Shown here: piece by piece, positions 32,343 through 40,779 of the stretch
Position numbering within the stretch: the stretch's first letter is position 1
Layout: every line of letters begins with the position of its first letter
DNA from: Candidatus Ozemibacter sibiricus
GTDB lineage: Bacteria > Muiribacteriota > Ozemobacteria > Ozemobacterales > Ozemobacteraceae
Length of the DNA: 64,000 bases
Reading direction: 5' to 3'
Assembly: GCA_003327425.1 (NCBI GenBank)
Contig: QOQW01000008.1
Location: forward strand, 62,001-126,000
Translations under genes and position numbers: made by a program
The notes under the pieces: model-generated
Databases searched by the model: none
Told to the model about the DNA's origin: nothing
What the model saw: only the letters and a program-made list of their open reading frames with translations

Positions 32343-33440
32343 ATGGTTCACCGAACAAGGGGGTGGCTGACGGTGATGGGGGTGATCGGGCTGTGGGCGT
32401 TGGCGGGCGGGGCGGGGCTGGCGGCCGGTCCACGGGAGGCCGCACCAGCCGCCAGGGAGCAGGAAAAGACAGCGATTCCCGAAATCTGGGTGAAGAGCTT
32501 CGCCGATGCCCCCGAAGCCGAACGGCTCATCGCCACGGCCCGCTCCGTCCCGGTCGGCCGTCGAGTGCCTCTCATCTCGCGCTATTTCCTGGGCCGGGCC
32601 TATCATCCCGAGACCAGGACGCGGGTCCGGCAGCAGCATGCCAAACCGAAGACCAAGGTCGAGGCCACCAACGAGCACCCCCTGCCGGTGAAGGTGCTGC
32701 CGACCAGTCTGCAGTACCTCGATTGCATGACCTATGTCGAGCACGTTCTGGCCCTGGCGGCCGCCGACCGGCCCGACTACGTCAACGCGTTCCTGCCCTG
32801 TCTGGTCGATGTGATGTACGATGCGGGCGGCGGCCCCCTGCTGAACCACCTGCGCAACCATTTCACCTCGCATTGGGCCGACGTCAACGAACGCAAGGGG
32901 TATCTGGTCAATATCGCCCGGGGCCACCCCGCCGCCGCCAGGCGGGTCGTGCTGCTGAACCGGGTCGGAGCCAATCGCACCTTCTACATCGAAGACCGGT
33001 TCATGATCGCGCGCGAACCGCAGGTGATCCACTATTTCCCGACCGAGGCGGTGCTGGCGCGGCGGGTGCCGTTCCGGTCCGGCGATGTGGTGGCGCTGGT
33101 CTGCGACAAGGAAGGCCTCGATGTCCTGCACATGGGCTTCGCCATCGAACATGGCCGGCAGTGGCTGCTGCGACATGCCTCGTCGAAACTGAACCGCATC
33201 GTCGAAGAAGATCTGGCCGGGTATCTGAAAGGGCGCCCCGAGGTGATCGGGGTGATGGTGCTGCGGCCGCGGCTCGCCGCTCCGCCGCCGCCTCGCTATC
33301 GATTCCGGTCGAAGGCGGGGGCAGAACCCGTCGGGGCAAACCGCCAAACGGTGACGCAGACGCCGCGATCGGCACGTGCCGTGGCGGGGAAACCGAAGCG
33401 CTCGGTTGCTGCTCCGGCCGCCCGGCGACCGCGCCGATGA
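32343..33440 (+). CDS. Exported DUF1460 (NlpC/P60-like) hydrolase
   Basis: A 365-residue protein with a signal peptide (VMGVIGLWALAGGAGLAAG). The core matches DUF1460, predicted papain-fold amidases acting on cell-wall peptides: YLDCMTYVEHVLAL holds the nucleophile Cys (about residue 127), and VLHMGFAIEHGRQWLLRHAS holds the His. FTSHWADVNERKGYLVNIAR is the conserved middle. The basic, Pro/Ala-rich C-terminus is outside the domain. ATG 32343 follows AAAAAAAGGAGA. DUF1460 proteins are usually lipoproteins or exported amidase-like enzymes; the substrate here is inferred. Confidence 0.82.
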   Translation: MVHRTRGWLTVMGVIGLWALAGGAGLAAGPREAAPAAREQEKTAIPEIWVKSFADAPEAERLIATARSVPVGRRVPLISRYFLGRAYHPETRTRVRQQHAKPKTKVEATNEHPLPVKVLPTSLQYLDCMTYVEHVLALAAADRPDYVNAFLPCLVDVMYDAGGGPLLNHLRNHFTSHWADVNERKGYLVNIARGHPAAARRVVLLNRVGANRTFYIEDRFMIAREPQVIHYFPTEAVLARRVPFRSGDVVALVCDKEGLDVLHMGFAIEHGRQWLLRHASSKLNRIVEEDLAGYLKGRPEVIGVMVLRPRLAAPPPPRYRFRSKAGAEPVGANRQTVTQTPRSARAVAGKPKRSVAAPAARRPRR

Positions 33441-33554
33441 TGCCGGTGGTCGGGGGGGCGTTGCTTCTCGCTCGGCGGGGGTCCCTGCCGTCGTCGTCGT
33501 TCCTCGGGGGCCAGGCGAAGGACGCCTCGCCAACGGGAAAAGACGATCCGGCGG

Positions 33555-33584
33555 TTCCGTCGGCCACCGTTGGTGTCGTATCAT
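33555..33584 (+). promoter_or_regulatory. Weak candidate promoter of the ankyrin gene
   Basis: -10 TATCAT (33579-33584) is good, but the -35 TTCCGT (33555-33560) at 18 bases is poor. It lies 35 bases before ATG 33619. Confidence 0.3.
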
Positions 33585-33618
33585 GGCACCATTCCATCAT
33601 GAAAGGTGCCCAGGCCTG

Positions 33619-34587
33619 ATGAAGCGTTTGCTCCTCGTGTCATTCCTGGCGTTCATGCTGCAGCTGGGAACCGCCATCTGGGCCGCTCCCCCCGCTCCTG
33701 GCGGCCAGGCTTCTCTTCCCGACCCTGCAGCGGCCAAGTGGTCTCCCGACCACATCGCCCGCCTGATCGATGCCCTGGTGGCCATCCCGCGCGGGCCCGA
33801 CCGGGCGCGCGAGAAATGGCTGAGCGACCAGCTCGGTCTGAAGGGGGACGAGAAAGGGCGACAGTATCCGTTCGGCGAGTTCGTCCACATGGGCGAACCG
33901 CTCAACGAGGGGTTTCCCGACTTGACCGTCCATCTGGCGGCGGGGTTCGGACCGCCCGCCTTGCTGGCCGGCCTGCTCGAGCGAGGGTTCTCGGCTCTCG
34001 GGCCCGGCCGCTGGTGGGAATCGCCGCTCCATTGGGCCGCCCTGCGCGGCCGCACCGACGCGGCGCGTCTGTTGCTGCAGCGCGGTGCCCGGATCAACGC
34101 CCGCGACAGCTGGGACCGCACGCCCCTGCACGGCGCGGCCCGCGGCGGGCATGCCGACACCATCGAAGCGCTGCTGGCGGCCGGAGCCGATCCGCGCTTG
34201 GTCGATCGCGAAGGCCAGAGCCCCCTCCACCTGGCCGCGCGCCGCGGGGCCTGCGAGGCGATCCGGCGCCTGCTGGCCACCCGCATGGATGTCGAGGTGC
34301 GGACCGGGGCCTGGCTGACCCCTTTGCATCTGGCCGCCATGGAAGGACACGCCGAGGCGGTTCGTCTCTTGCTGCAGGCCCGGGCCAACCCCAACGCCAG
34401 CGATCAGGAGGGGCGCACCCCGCTCCATCTGGCGGTCCGGCTCGATCGCCTCGATGCCGTCGAGGTGTTGCTGTCCTACGGCGCCGATACCTTCCGCAAA
34501 GATCACCAGGGCGTCGATCCCTACCAGGTGGCCGAAAAGACAGGTAGCGTGCCCATGCAGCGCCTGCTCATCGACCGCCGCCGATAG
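33619..34587 (+). CDS. Exported ankyrin-repeat protein
   Basis: A 322-residue protein with a signal peptide (MKRLLLVSFLAFMLQLGTAIWAA). Residues about 105-315 hold six ankyrin repeats, for example SPLHWAALRGRTDAARLLLQ, TPLHGAARGGHADTIEALLA, SPLHLAARRGACEAIRRLLA and TPLHLAVRLDRLDAVEVLLS. The repeats form a protein-binding scaffold, here outside the cytoplasm. The partner is unknown. ATG 33619 was chosen for the signal peptide; AAAGG lies about 12 bases upstream, and the upstream ORF extension lies in the intergenic region. Confidence 0.87.
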   Translation: MKRLLLVSFLAFMLQLGTAIWAAPPAPGGQASLPDPAAAKWSPDHIARLIDALVAIPRGPDRAREKWLSDQLGLKGDEKGRQYPFGEFVHMGEPLNEGFPDLTVHLAAGFGPPALLAGLLERGFSALGPGRWWESPLHWAALRGRTDAARLLLQRGARINARDSWDRTPLHGAARGGHADTIEALLAAGADPRLVDREGQSPLHLAARRGACEAIRRLLATRMDVEVRTGAWLTPLHLAAMEGHAEAVRLLLQARANPNASDQEGRTPLHLAVRLDRLDAVEVLLSYGADTFRKDHQGVDPYQVAEKTGSVPMQRLLIDRRR

Positions 34588-34678
34588 CGCGCGCGATCGG
34601 TCGCTGGCGCCAAGGGGCGCGACTGGGGCAACCGCGAAGCGGCGGAACGGATGAACCGGCCTCGCGGTGGCCCTGGGT

Positions 34679-35098
34679 TCACCGATCGATGGCAGGCAAC
34701 CAGCCGCCCTGACGCAGGTACTCTTCAGCCCGGCGGCAGAAGTCCTCGAGCTGCGGCCAGAGCGATGCGAAATCTTCGGACGTCCAGACTGAGGAGGCGT
34801 CGTCATCGGCGTCGTGCCGATCCTTCATCAGGCGAGCGACCAACCGACCATCGGCGCTGGGGAAGAGACCGGGCTTGACGAAAGCCAGATTGAAGAACCG
34901 CTGGGCGCCTTCATGGCTGCGGGGCTCGCGATCGACCGAGATCAATAGCGCCCGCACCGTGTAGAACACCCGGAAATAGGCGCGCGACACGGCTTCGGCG
35001 ACCATCCCGTGCTCGGCCAGCAGACGGGCGGCAGCGGCGGCCTGGGCAGCCCGCTGCCATTCCTCGGCGATGTTCAAGCGCTTGTTCTCATCGGTCAC
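34679..35098 (-). CDS. HEPN-domain protein paired with a nucleotidyltransferase
   Basis: A 139-residue helical HEPN-type protein. The N-terminal part (AAAARLLAEHGMVAEAVSRAYFRVFYTVRALL) and the later DRHDADDD plus WTSEDF match the HEPN family that accompanies MNT nucleotidyltransferases. The Rx4H RNase motif of HepT is not evident, so catalytic activity is doubtful. Translation probably starts at the GTG at 35098, overlapping the nucleotidyltransferase stop as GTGA. It is the last gene of the strand run that begins with prkA. Confidence 0.75.
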   Translation of the reverse strand: MTDENKRLNIAEEWQRAAQAAAAARLLAEHGMVAEAVSRAYFRVFYTVRALLISVDREPRSHEGAQRFFNLAFVKPGLFPSADGRLVARLMKDRHDADDDASSVWTSEDFASLWPQLEDFCRRAEEYLRQGGWLPAIDR

Positions 35099-35421
35099 AG
35101 GGGGATTCCTTCGCGTTCGATGTCGAGGGCGAGACGACGTTCGCGGCGTTTCAGCCGCTCGAACTCCTCGGCGTCGAGAATGAGCGTGGACAGCGGGGTG
35201 ACCCGTTCGACCTCGATGCGGACGATGATCTCGATGATCTTCTGTCGCAGCGTGCGATCGAGGCCGGGGACGATGATGGCCACATCGGTGTCGGAGTCGG
35301 GCGTCTCTTCATTCCGCGCTTTGCTGCCGAACAGAATGAGCCGGGGCCGCCGCGGGGCCAGCAGGGCCTCGAGCTCGGCCCGGATCAGGTCGAGGCTGGT
35401 CCGTTCTTCTGGCGTCAGCAT
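35095..35421 (-). CDS. MNT-type nucleotidyltransferase
   Basis: A 108-residue nucleotidyltransferase with LILFGSKARNEETPDSDTDV, i.e. GSX10DXD, and an additional acidic position in the C-terminal half. It is overlapped by the HEPN gene downstream, making this the second NTase/HEPN module in the window and unlike the first in sequence. The start is 28 bases after the end of the second PrkA-like gene, so it may be read from the kinase operon. A toxin-antitoxin or nucleotide-modification role is inferred from the family. Confidence 0.82.
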   Translation of the reverse strand: MLTPEERTSLDLIRAELEALLAPRRPRLILFGSKARNEETPDSDTDVAIIVPGLDRTLRQKIIEIIVRIEVERVTPLSTLILDAEEFERLKRRERRLALDIEREGIPL

Positions 35422-35448
35422 GAATGAGGACGGCCTCGCGTCACCCGG

Positions 35449-37737
35449 TCACTTGAACTTGCGGTGCAGGTCGTTGTCGATGACGTAGAGCACGACGACC
35501 TTGGCGCAGTCGGTCGTATAGTGGTACTTGGCGGCCAGGGTCTCGAACAGGTACTTCACCCGTTCCCGGATCTTGGTGTCGTATTTGTCGAAGTCGGGCG
35601 TCTCGTATTCCTTGATGGCGCAGCGGAAATTGCTGTTGCCCACGTAGGGATCGAGGACATTCTCGCGGGCCGTCTTGGTGAACTGTGCGTACATCTCGAG
35701 GAACTGGCGCGTCTCTTCGATCTTCTTGCCTTCCACCTTGATCTCGCGGGCCAGGGTGACCGAGGCGTATTCGGCGATCGTTTCGTCGCGGAACTTGCTG
35801 CGCTGGTAGTTCGAGGCGCTGTAGCCCATCAGGTGGGTCTCGACGATGTCGAGGAAATCGCTGGTGACCTGGAACTCTTCGTAGTTCAGGTAGGGGTTCT
35901 TGAAGGTGTCGCCCACGTTGTGGGTGATGGCCACGAGGTAGTTGAGGATGGTGCGACGGATCTCCTCGTCGTTGAACGAATACATCGAATCTTTGACCTC
36001 TTTCAGCACCTCGTAGTCGTAGAGGTCGGTGAGGTGCTTGAGGAAGTCGCGCGGGATCTTCGAGCTGAGATGGCGATGCTCGTCCATGAAGAACTCGTAC
36101 AGATGGCGCATGGTGATCGGCCGCTTCTTCGCATACCGGGTGTAGAACTCGTTGAAGATGTGCAGCGATTCGCGACCGGAGAAGCCGTCATGACCGTCTT
36201 TCTCGGATTCGGCCAGGACGGCCTTGCGCACTTCGGCCTTCAGCGAGGCGCGATCCTCTTTGGTGAGCCATTCGGGGATGACTCCCGTGTAGAGGTCCAT
36301 TTTCAACAGGTAGAAATCGGGGTCGCAGACCTTGGTGTAGGCCCGGTCGTCTTCGATCCAGTCTTCGATGGCTTGCGACCTGCCCTTGATGCGGCTGCTG
36401 ATGATGGTCTTGGCGAAATTCTCGAGCACGTGCGGCATGAAGCGCAGCTTGATCTGCTCGCCGAACGTGTTCGTGTAGATCTTGATCTCGGTGTTGTAGT
36501 CGAGCACGTAGGGCACGAGGATCTCGTGCAGGCGGTCCTTCATCGAGGTGTCGAGTTCGTTCGAGTCCTGGCCGCTCTGCTTGGCCACGTTCTCGAAGTC
36601 ATCGGGGTTCATCAGCACGATGAACAGGGAGCGGATGCGCTCTTCGATGTCCTGCACCTTGTGGACTTCGTCGGAGATGATGCCGTGCAGGTCGAGGAAC
36701 CGCTGGATGTTGCGGGCCTTCAGGTCCATCAGGGCGCGGACCCCGACGTTGGTGTTGGCATAGCTCGAATGGACGTACTTGACCTTGTTGCTGTCCTGGA
36801 AGAACTCGTTGAGGAAGCTCTGGATCTTCTCGTTGGTGCGGACGTGCGATTTCTCGACCTCATCGCCGGAGTTGAAGACCGAGATGCCGATGCCCTGCTT
36901 GCGATTGAACAGGTATCGCCGGGCATAGATCATGGCGAAGATCTCGCGAATGGAAAACCGCTCGGTGAGCGCATCGAAGATGCTGTTGCAGACGGTGCAG
37001 GGTTCGTTCTTGAGCACCCACTGGTACTGCTTGTGCTTGAACAAGCGCTTGCGCAGTCCGTCGTCGACGACGAGTTCGCGCAGCAGCTCGGCCCGATACT
37101 GGCGCGGCACGAGCAGGAACGGATTGTCGTGGTTGGGGCAGGGCACTTCGAAGAAGTTGACCCCTTCCGGGTGCAGATGCTGGCCGTCCTTGGCTTCCTT
37201 GCCGAAGGCGTCGAGGAAGGACTTGCCGTCGATGTCGTCGAGCCGGCGCGGCCCGACCTCCCAGCCTTCTTCGTAGGGGATGCGCCAGACGACCTCGTAC
37301 ATCAGGCCATCGTCGTGCCGGACGTACTTCTCGAATTTGTCCAGGAGGTTGTTGAGGAAGGTGCTCTTGCCGCTGCCGGCCGGCCCCTTGAAGACGTAGA
37401 TCTTGTTCGGGGCCGAGCTGAGCCGGAACGATTTGGCCAGGTTGACCAGGCGATTGGAGAACAGACGATCGGCGAAGAACGGCTTCTCGGTGTCGTTGAT
37501 GAACAATTCGTCGAGGTTGTACTTCAGGAAGCCGATCGACTCGGTGTCGCCCGGGTATTCATCGATCACTTCGCTGATGTAGAAGTGGATCATGTCGTGG
37601 AAGAGCTGGAAGATGTTGCGGAAGATGCGTTCGCCCTGGGTCTTGATCTGGTCGAGGAATTCGTCGAACCGGATCGGCTTGTGGCTGCGTTCCGACGTCA
37701 GGGTCTGGATCAGGTTGGCCAGCAGATGGTTGGTCAT
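35449..37737 (-). CDS. Second PrkA-like AAA/serine kinase family protein
   Basis: A 762-residue protein of the PrkA family. It has an AAA-type ATPase core with Walker A FKGPAGSGKSTFLNNL (about residues 117-132), a CPNHDNPF and CTVCNS region that may bind zinc, FSIREIFAMIYARRYLFN, and a C-terminal half with a PrkA kinase-like section. It is longer than, and diverged from, the PrkA encoded at 40780. The start overlaps the SpoVR stop as ATGA, so it belongs to the same operon. A second PrkA-type protein here suggests a heteromeric or dual-input complex; its target is unknown. Confidence 0.8.
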   Translation of the reverse strand: MTNHLLANLIQTLTSERSHKPIRFDEFLDQIKTQGERIFRNIFQLFHDMIHFYISEVIDEYPGDTESIGFLKYNLDELFINDTEKPFFADRLFSNRLVNLAKSFRLSSAPNKIYVFKGPAGSGKSTFLNNLLDKFEKYVRHDDGLMYEVVWRIPYEEGWEVGPRRLDDIDGKSFLDAFGKEAKDGQHLHPEGVNFFEVPCPNHDNPFLLVPRQYRAELLRELVVDDGLRKRLFKHKQYQWVLKNEPCTVCNSIFDALTERFSIREIFAMIYARRYLFNRKQGIGISVFNSGDEVEKSHVRTNEKIQSFLNEFFQDSNKVKYVHSSYANTNVGVRALMDLKARNIQRFLDLHGIISDEVHKVQDIEERIRSLFIVLMNPDDFENVAKQSGQDSNELDTSMKDRLHEILVPYVLDYNTEIKIYTNTFGEQIKLRFMPHVLENFAKTIISSRIKGRSQAIEDWIEDDRAYTKVCDPDFYLLKMDLYTGVIPEWLTKEDRASLKAEVRKAVLAESEKDGHDGFSGRESLHIFNEFYTRYAKKRPITMRHLYEFFMDEHRHLSSKIPRDFLKHLTDLYDYEVLKEVKDSMYSFNDEEIRRTILNYLVAITHNVGDTFKNPYLNYEEFQVTSDFLDIVETHLMGYSASNYQRSKFRDETIAEYASVTLAREIKVEGKKIEETRQFLEMYAQFTKTARENVLDPYVGNSNFRCAIKEYETPDFDKYDTKIRERVKYLFETLAAKYHYTTDCAKVVVLYVIDNDLHRKFK

Positions 37738-39410
37738 GACGGCAGTCCCTCCGCCGGGCCCATGACCTCACGGCTCAGCTTGCGCTCCTGCATGGTGTAG
37801 CGCACCTTCTGCCATTTCAGTTTCACCTTCTCGGCTTCTTGGAAGTACTTTTCGAGGTCTTCCCGGTTCATGTCCTCGAACGAGCTGCTGTCGATCTCGT
37901 GGGTTTCGAGGATGACCTTGTTGCCCCAGAGGAACTCGATGCCCAGCATGGTGTTGGCGATGTATTCCCGTACCAGCTCCTTTCCTTCGAAGGCGTGGAT
38001 CAGGTAGAGCGTGCCGGTATTCTGGGTGATCTCGTGGTCGACGATGATGTGGGGCGGATGGTAGAGGGCGTCGAGCATCTTCTTCTTGTAGTCTTCGGCT
38101 TTGCGGCTCTTGATGTAGTATTCCCAGGCGGTCCGCGTCTTGTTGATCCGTTTGCCGACGACGAAGAGGTTGAACTCGTTGACGAAGTCCTGGTCGATGA
38201 ACTGGTTGATAGCCGTGGCGTCGGAATGGTAGGTGCGGACGTCGAAGATGAACTGGCGACCCTGGCCGGTCCTGGCGTCGTAGGCGCGCCGGGCTTCGAG
38301 GTCGCGGATGCGCTCGAACTCGTATGACAGCATGCCGCGATCGGCCTTGGCCTCGAGGTATTTGAACAGCCGCAGGCCGACGGCGTAGGGGTTGAGGCCG
38401 ACGCGCGACAGGGAGACCACCCCGGCGTTGACCTTGCTGAATTCGATCTCATGGGTGCGCAGCCGGGGATCGGCCAGGAACAGCTTCTCATGCCAGTAGC
38501 TGGCCCAGCCCTCGTTGAGGATCTTGGTGCGGATCTGCGGCTGGAAGTAGAGGGAGGTCTCGCGCACGATCTGGATGATGTGCTTCATCCAGTCGTGCTC
38601 TGGCTTGTTCAGCTTGGGCGAGTGCATCATCACGTATTCCATGATGTCGCCCGGCCGCCGCTGGCGGTTCTTGTTCCGGCGCTCGAACTTGAGGGCGAAA
38701 TCGACGTACTTCTGGTCGACGTAGGCCAGGAACAGCAGGCGGGCCGCCTCGGGATCATGCCTGGCGGCGAACTCGTTGTAGCGGTTCAGTTCTTCGATGT
38801 AGCGGAAGGTGGTCACCTTCAGCACCTCTTGGAGGTATTCGTCGAAGAAGTAGGCGAACTTGGCTTCGGCGATGGTCTGGGACGGGGTCTCGAGCGGTCG
38901 CGCCAGATCGCCCGCATAGTCGACCAGATTGTCCATGCCGCGCGCGAACTCGATGACGTAATCGACCCACCGGCCCTTCTCGTAGCGCAGCTCTTTGATG
39001 ACGTTGGCATGGGCCAGCGCTCGCCCGCAGAAATCGTCATGCCAGGTCTTGCTGAAGAAGACGTTGTTCTGGAAGAAGTCGATGTGGGCGATGACGTGAT
39101 AGAAGATCATCACGTTCAGCCAGTCGGGGTTGTTGTCGTTGTAGAACGACAGGGGCGGCCGGGTGTTGACCACCGTCTCGTAGGGGTTGTGCGGGTAGAG
39201 GTCGTACTTCCCCTTGTCCTGCAGGACATAGACGTCATGCACCCAGTAGTCGTACAAGGTGGGGATCATGGCCTTGGGACTGAGCTTGATCATGTCCTCG
39301 TTGGTCGTGACGTATTCGAGGGTCTCGTCACTGAACCGCAGGCCGTGATCGCGCGCGATGCGCTTGCACTCCTCCATGGTCTTCTTGAGTTCGGCCGAGA
39401 TCAGTTCCAT
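37734..39410 (-). CDS. spoVR: SpoVR/YcgB family protein
   Basis: A 558-residue protein with SpoVR hallmarks: YPHNPYETVVNTRPPLSFYN-like N-terminal motifs, HVIAHIDFFQNNVFF, HSPKLNKPEHDWMKHIIQIV, LNEGWASYWHEKLF and GLNPYAVGLRLFKYLE. In Bacillus SpoVR affects spore cortex formation; in other bacteria it accompanies PrkA and YeaH and the trio acts in stress or nutrient-linked signalling, as here. GGGAG precedes ATG 39410. No other sporulation gene is seen in the window. The neighbours on both sides are the expected partners. Confidence 0.92.
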   Translation of the reverse strand: MELISAELKKTMEECKRIARDHGLRFSDETLEYVTTNEDMIKLSPKAMIPTLYDYWVHDVYVLQDKGKYDLYPHNPYETVVNTRPPLSFYNDNNPDWLNVMIFYHVIAHIDFFQNNVFFSKTWHDDFCGRALAHANVIKELRYEKGRWVDYVIEFARGMDNLVDYAGDLARPLETPSQTIAEAKFAYFFDEYLQEVLKVTTFRYIEELNRYNEFAARHDPEAARLLFLAYVDQKYVDFALKFERRNKNRQRRPGDIMEYVMMHSPKLNKPEHDWMKHIIQIVRETSLYFQPQIRTKILNEGWASYWHEKLFLADPRLRTHEIEFSKVNAGVVSLSRVGLNPYAVGLRLFKYLEAKADRGMLSYEFERIRDLEARRAYDARTGQGRQFIFDVRTYHSDATAINQFIDQDFVNEFNLFVVGKRINKTRTAWEYYIKSRKAEDYKKKMLDALYHPPHIIVDHEITQNTGTLYLIHAFEGKELVREYIANTMLGIEFLWGNKVILETHEIDSSSFEDMNREDLEKYFQEAEKVKLKWQKVRYTMQERKLSREVMGPAEGLPS

Positions 39411-39423
39411 GGCGACTCCCTGC

Positions 39424-40770
39424 TCATTCCACGAGCTGACGGATGCTCTTGATGAGGTCGTCCTGGTTGCGCGAGGTCTCGCTCAGGGCGGTCATCTTGA
39501 TCAGATGGGGCGCTTTCTTCAGCAGACCCGACTTGTCGAGGTATTTCTCGATGTAGGTGTTGTTCGAGCCTGGCGAGCGGCTCACCACCGTGATGCCCAT
39601 GCGGTTGACGTAGGTCAGCATCTTCTCGATCTCGGGCAGGGCTTCCTTGCCTTCGCTGTCCCAGTCGTCGCCGTCGGTGCCCTGGAAGATGTAGATGTTG
39701 TAGTCTTTGGCGAGGTCTTCGGTCTCGACGATCTTGTTGACCAGCTTGTAGGCCGAGGCGATGTTGGTGCCGCCGCCGTTGTTGAGCCGGTAGTAGCTGA
39801 CGAAGTTGTCGACTTCGCGGGCCTCGGTGTCGTGCAGGATGAACCGCTTCTCGACCCGTTCCTGGTACTGGTACAGGAGCCAGGAATAGATCAGCACGTG
39901 CTGGGACAGCACCACCTCGGTGGGGTCGCCATACATCGAGCCTGAATAGTCGCGGATGAAGAAGACCAGCGCCTGCGACTCGTATTCCTTCTCGGGAGAG
40001 ACGATGCGGTAGACGAGATCGACCGGCGAGACGACGACCCGGTCGAAGGTCACGTCATCGGGGTCGAAGGTGCCCAGCAGCAGATTGGTCTTCAGGATGT
40101 TCTTCAGGCTGCGCTTCTTGTCGAGGAATTGGCCGAACTTGCGGTTGATGTCGGTCAGCTCGTAGGTATAGCGGAACAGGGCGGCCTTCTTGCCCTTCTG
40201 CTGGATGTTGGGCAGGTTGAACTTCTCGGTCAGGGCCTTGCCGATCTCGAAGGCGCGGGAATCATCGAGCTCGTGGCTCTCGCCCCCGTCCTGGTCGCCG
40301 GCGCCCTGGCCGCCACCCTGCTGCTCCTCCTTGATCGGCGATTCGCCGATGACCTCGCCTTCCTCGCCCTCGCCGCTGCCGCCTTCGTCGCCGCCCTGGC
40401 CGGGCATCTTAGGCCGGTTGTCGTGGTAGAACTTCTCTTCGGTGACGGTGGGCACGATGACGGCCTTCTTCCCCCCGTGGCTGGCGATCTTGCCCAGGAT
40501 GACCTTCTTGGGGAAGCCATCGCGCTCGCGCTGCTTGTCGCGTTCGAGCAGCTCGTCGAGGGTCTGCAGGTGGACGGTCGGGACCACCGCGTTGGGGAAG
40601 AACGGCTCGTCGGTGTACTCGTAGAGGCCTTTGCCGCTCTCGATGGCCTGGATCTGGGCGACGGTGCCGCGCAGGTCGCGTTCCAGGCTCCGGCGTTGCT
40701 CGGGCGTCAGATCATCCCGCCGCAGCTGGTCGTCCAGGGCGGCGAGCGGTCGGTGCATGCGCTCGTCCAT
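39424..40770 (-). CDS. YeaH/YhbH-like DUF444 protein with VWA domain
   Basis: A 448-residue DUF444 protein. The N-terminal third is charged, with an acidic Gly/Glu linker at about residues 120-165. The C-terminal half is a von Willebrand A-like domain with the MIDAS motif FFIRDYSGSMYG (about residue 270) and NGGGTNIASAY, closing with TVVSRSPGSNN. YeaH works with the PrkA kinase in enterobacteria; here it sits between prkA and spoVR, the conserved order. Spacing to prkA is 9 bases and to spoVR 13 bases. Confidence 0.9.
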   Translation of the reverse strand: MDERMHRPLAALDDQLRRDDLTPEQRRSLERDLRGTVAQIQAIESGKGLYEYTDEPFFPNAVVPTVHLQTLDELLERDKQRERDGFPKKVILGKIASHGGKKAVIVPTVTEEKFYHDNRPKMPGQGGDEGGSGEGEEGEVIGESPIKEEQQGGGQGAGDQDGGESHELDDSRAFEIGKALTEKFNLPNIQQKGKKAALFRYTYELTDINRKFGQFLDKKRSLKNILKTNLLLGTFDPDDVTFDRVVVSPVDLVYRIVSPEKEYESQALVFFIRDYSGSMYGDPTEVVLSQHVLIYSWLLYQYQERVEKRFILHDTEAREVDNFVSYYRLNNGGGTNIASAYKLVNKIVETEDLAKDYNIYIFQGTDGDDWDSEGKEALPEIEKMLTYVNRMGITVVSRSPGSNNTYIEKYLDKSGLLKKAPHLIKMTALSETSRNQDDLIKSIRQLVE

Positions 40771-40779
40771 GGCGGGCGC

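Noticed and set aside
35464-37800. A 778-codon open frame on the plus strand
   Set aside because: It is antisense to the full-length PrkA-like gene. Such frames are common in GC-rich DNA, and its translation shows no domain pattern.
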